Origin: Nocardioides hwasunensis
GTDB taxonomy: Bacteria; Actinomycetota; Actinomycetes; Propionibacteriales; Nocardioidaceae
Direction: 5' to 3'
NCBI RefSeq assembly: GCF_014779665.1
Contig: NZ_JACXYY010000001.1
Location: forward strand, 558,001-622,000
DNA length: 64,000 bases
Position numbers and translations under genes: made by a program. This document shows positions 63,819-64,000 of the stretch, in pieces. Within the stretch, counting starts at the first letter, position 1, and every line of letters starts with the position of its first letter. Under the pieces are notes generated by a model, which was not told the origin of the DNA, did no database searches, and worked only from the letters and a program-made list of their open reading frames with translations.

Positions 63819-64000
63819 ATGAATGAGTCGCCAGGCGCGGAAGGAATTCCTGAGGCAGCGCCGCTTGCTAGCAACGCGGTCGGCGAGGGCCGATTGGGCG
63901 ACTACGCGCGTCGTCAGCTGAACGCGGCTCGGGTCGATCCCAGGCTGGAACGGGACGGGACAGCGATCCTGGCTGACTACTTCGACTACGTCGACCAAGC
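63819..64000 (+). CDS. hypothetical protein, N-terminal part (cut by the window end)
   Basis: ATG 63819 opens a frame that runs off the end: 60 residues beginning MNESPGAEGIPEAAPLASNA and continuing EGRLGDYARRQLNAARVDPR as a charged helix. Codon positions show the usual GC-rich third base. No domain can be recognised from this part, and the ribosome site is weak, so the start is uncertain. The AT-richer 202 bp before it, from 63617, show no other gene. Confidence 0.45.
   Translation, partial: MNESPGAEGIPEAAPLASNAVGEGRLGDYARRQLNAARVDPRLERDGTAILADYFDYVDQ

Noticed and set aside
63744..63998. 84-codon minus-strand frame at the window end
   Set aside because: The plus-strand frame from 63819 has better composition and a helix-like product; the minus frame looks like its shadow.

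Overview
The window is a gene-dense, very GC-rich stretch of a bacterial chromosome. Gene content and order (thrS, HIT hydrolase, pgsA, pdxS-pdxT, yebC, ruvCAB, yajC, apt, rel, hisS-aspS, alaS-ruvX-mltG-aroE, aroCKBQ, efp-nusB) are those of a high-GC actinomycete. The DUF222/HNH gene, the AbiEi-like gene, the short start-proximal TANNNT promoter boxes and the GTG/ATGA overlaps point to the Nocardioidaceae (Nocardioides-like). That placement is inference from gene content. No rRNA, tRNA or CRISPR array was recognised.

Layout. 1-7.5 kb: tail of a HAD hydrolase, an MFS transporter carrying an unusual C-terminal Ig-like domain pair, threonyl-tRNA synthetase, a MalY-type C-S lyase, a secreted protein and a GNAT acetyltransferase. 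7.5-13.1 kb: HIT hydrolase, an alanine-dehydrogenase-fold enzyme with a 44-residue partner ORF, an inositol-monophosphatase family enzyme, phosphatidylinositol-type synthase, PLP synthase PdxST and YebC. The patA/pimA genes that follow pgsA in mycobacteria are not here. 13.1-20 kb: a long hairpin, an AbiEi-like gene whose frame stays open into ruvC, the ruvCAB Holliday-junction operon with a LexA-type box, yajC fused closely to apt (secD and secF absent from between them) and the (p)ppGpp enzyme Rel. 20.0-20.4 kb: a palindromic tandem repeat block. 20.4-25.6 kb: DUF349 protein, glyoxalase-II-like hydrolase, hisS and aspS. 25.6-35.6 kb: an oligopeptide ABC transporter in the order C-A-B-D-F, then rarA and a second, very similar solute-binding lipoprotein. 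35.6-50.2 kb: two small membrane-associated proteins, alaS, ruvX, mltG, the shikimate genes aroE/aroC/aroK/aroB/aroQ with a prepilin peptidase between, a block of small accessory genes, then efp-nusB. 50.2-59.7 kb: accessory genes (DUF1206 membrane protein, TetR regulator, tandem GNAT, secreted Ig-like protein, ATP-dependent DNA ligase, PaiB-like flavoprotein, sugar acetyltransferase). 59.7-64 kb: a lower-GC, island-like end with repeats, a DUF222/HNH endonuclease behind a LexA-like box, an AAA+ ATPase with its own leaderless promoter, a lipoprotein and a truncated gene.

How the parts work together: translation (three tRNA synthetases, EF-P), recombination and DNA repair (RuvABC, RarA, LigB-type ligase), stringent response (Rel with Apt), vitamin B6 synthesis (PdxST), aromatic amino acid synthesis (Aro enzymes) and peptide uptake (Opp). 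Many genes overlap their neighbour by 4 bp (ATGA/GTGA), and many promoters look leaderless, with a TANNNT box 6-8 nt before the start codon. The strongest oddities are the AbiEi-RuvC open frame, the loss of secDF from its usual place, the 53-bp palindromic repeats after rel, the transporter with a duplicated binding protein, the apparent bidirectional promoter at 7.52 kb and the SOS-like boxes at 14.47 and 59.87 kb.
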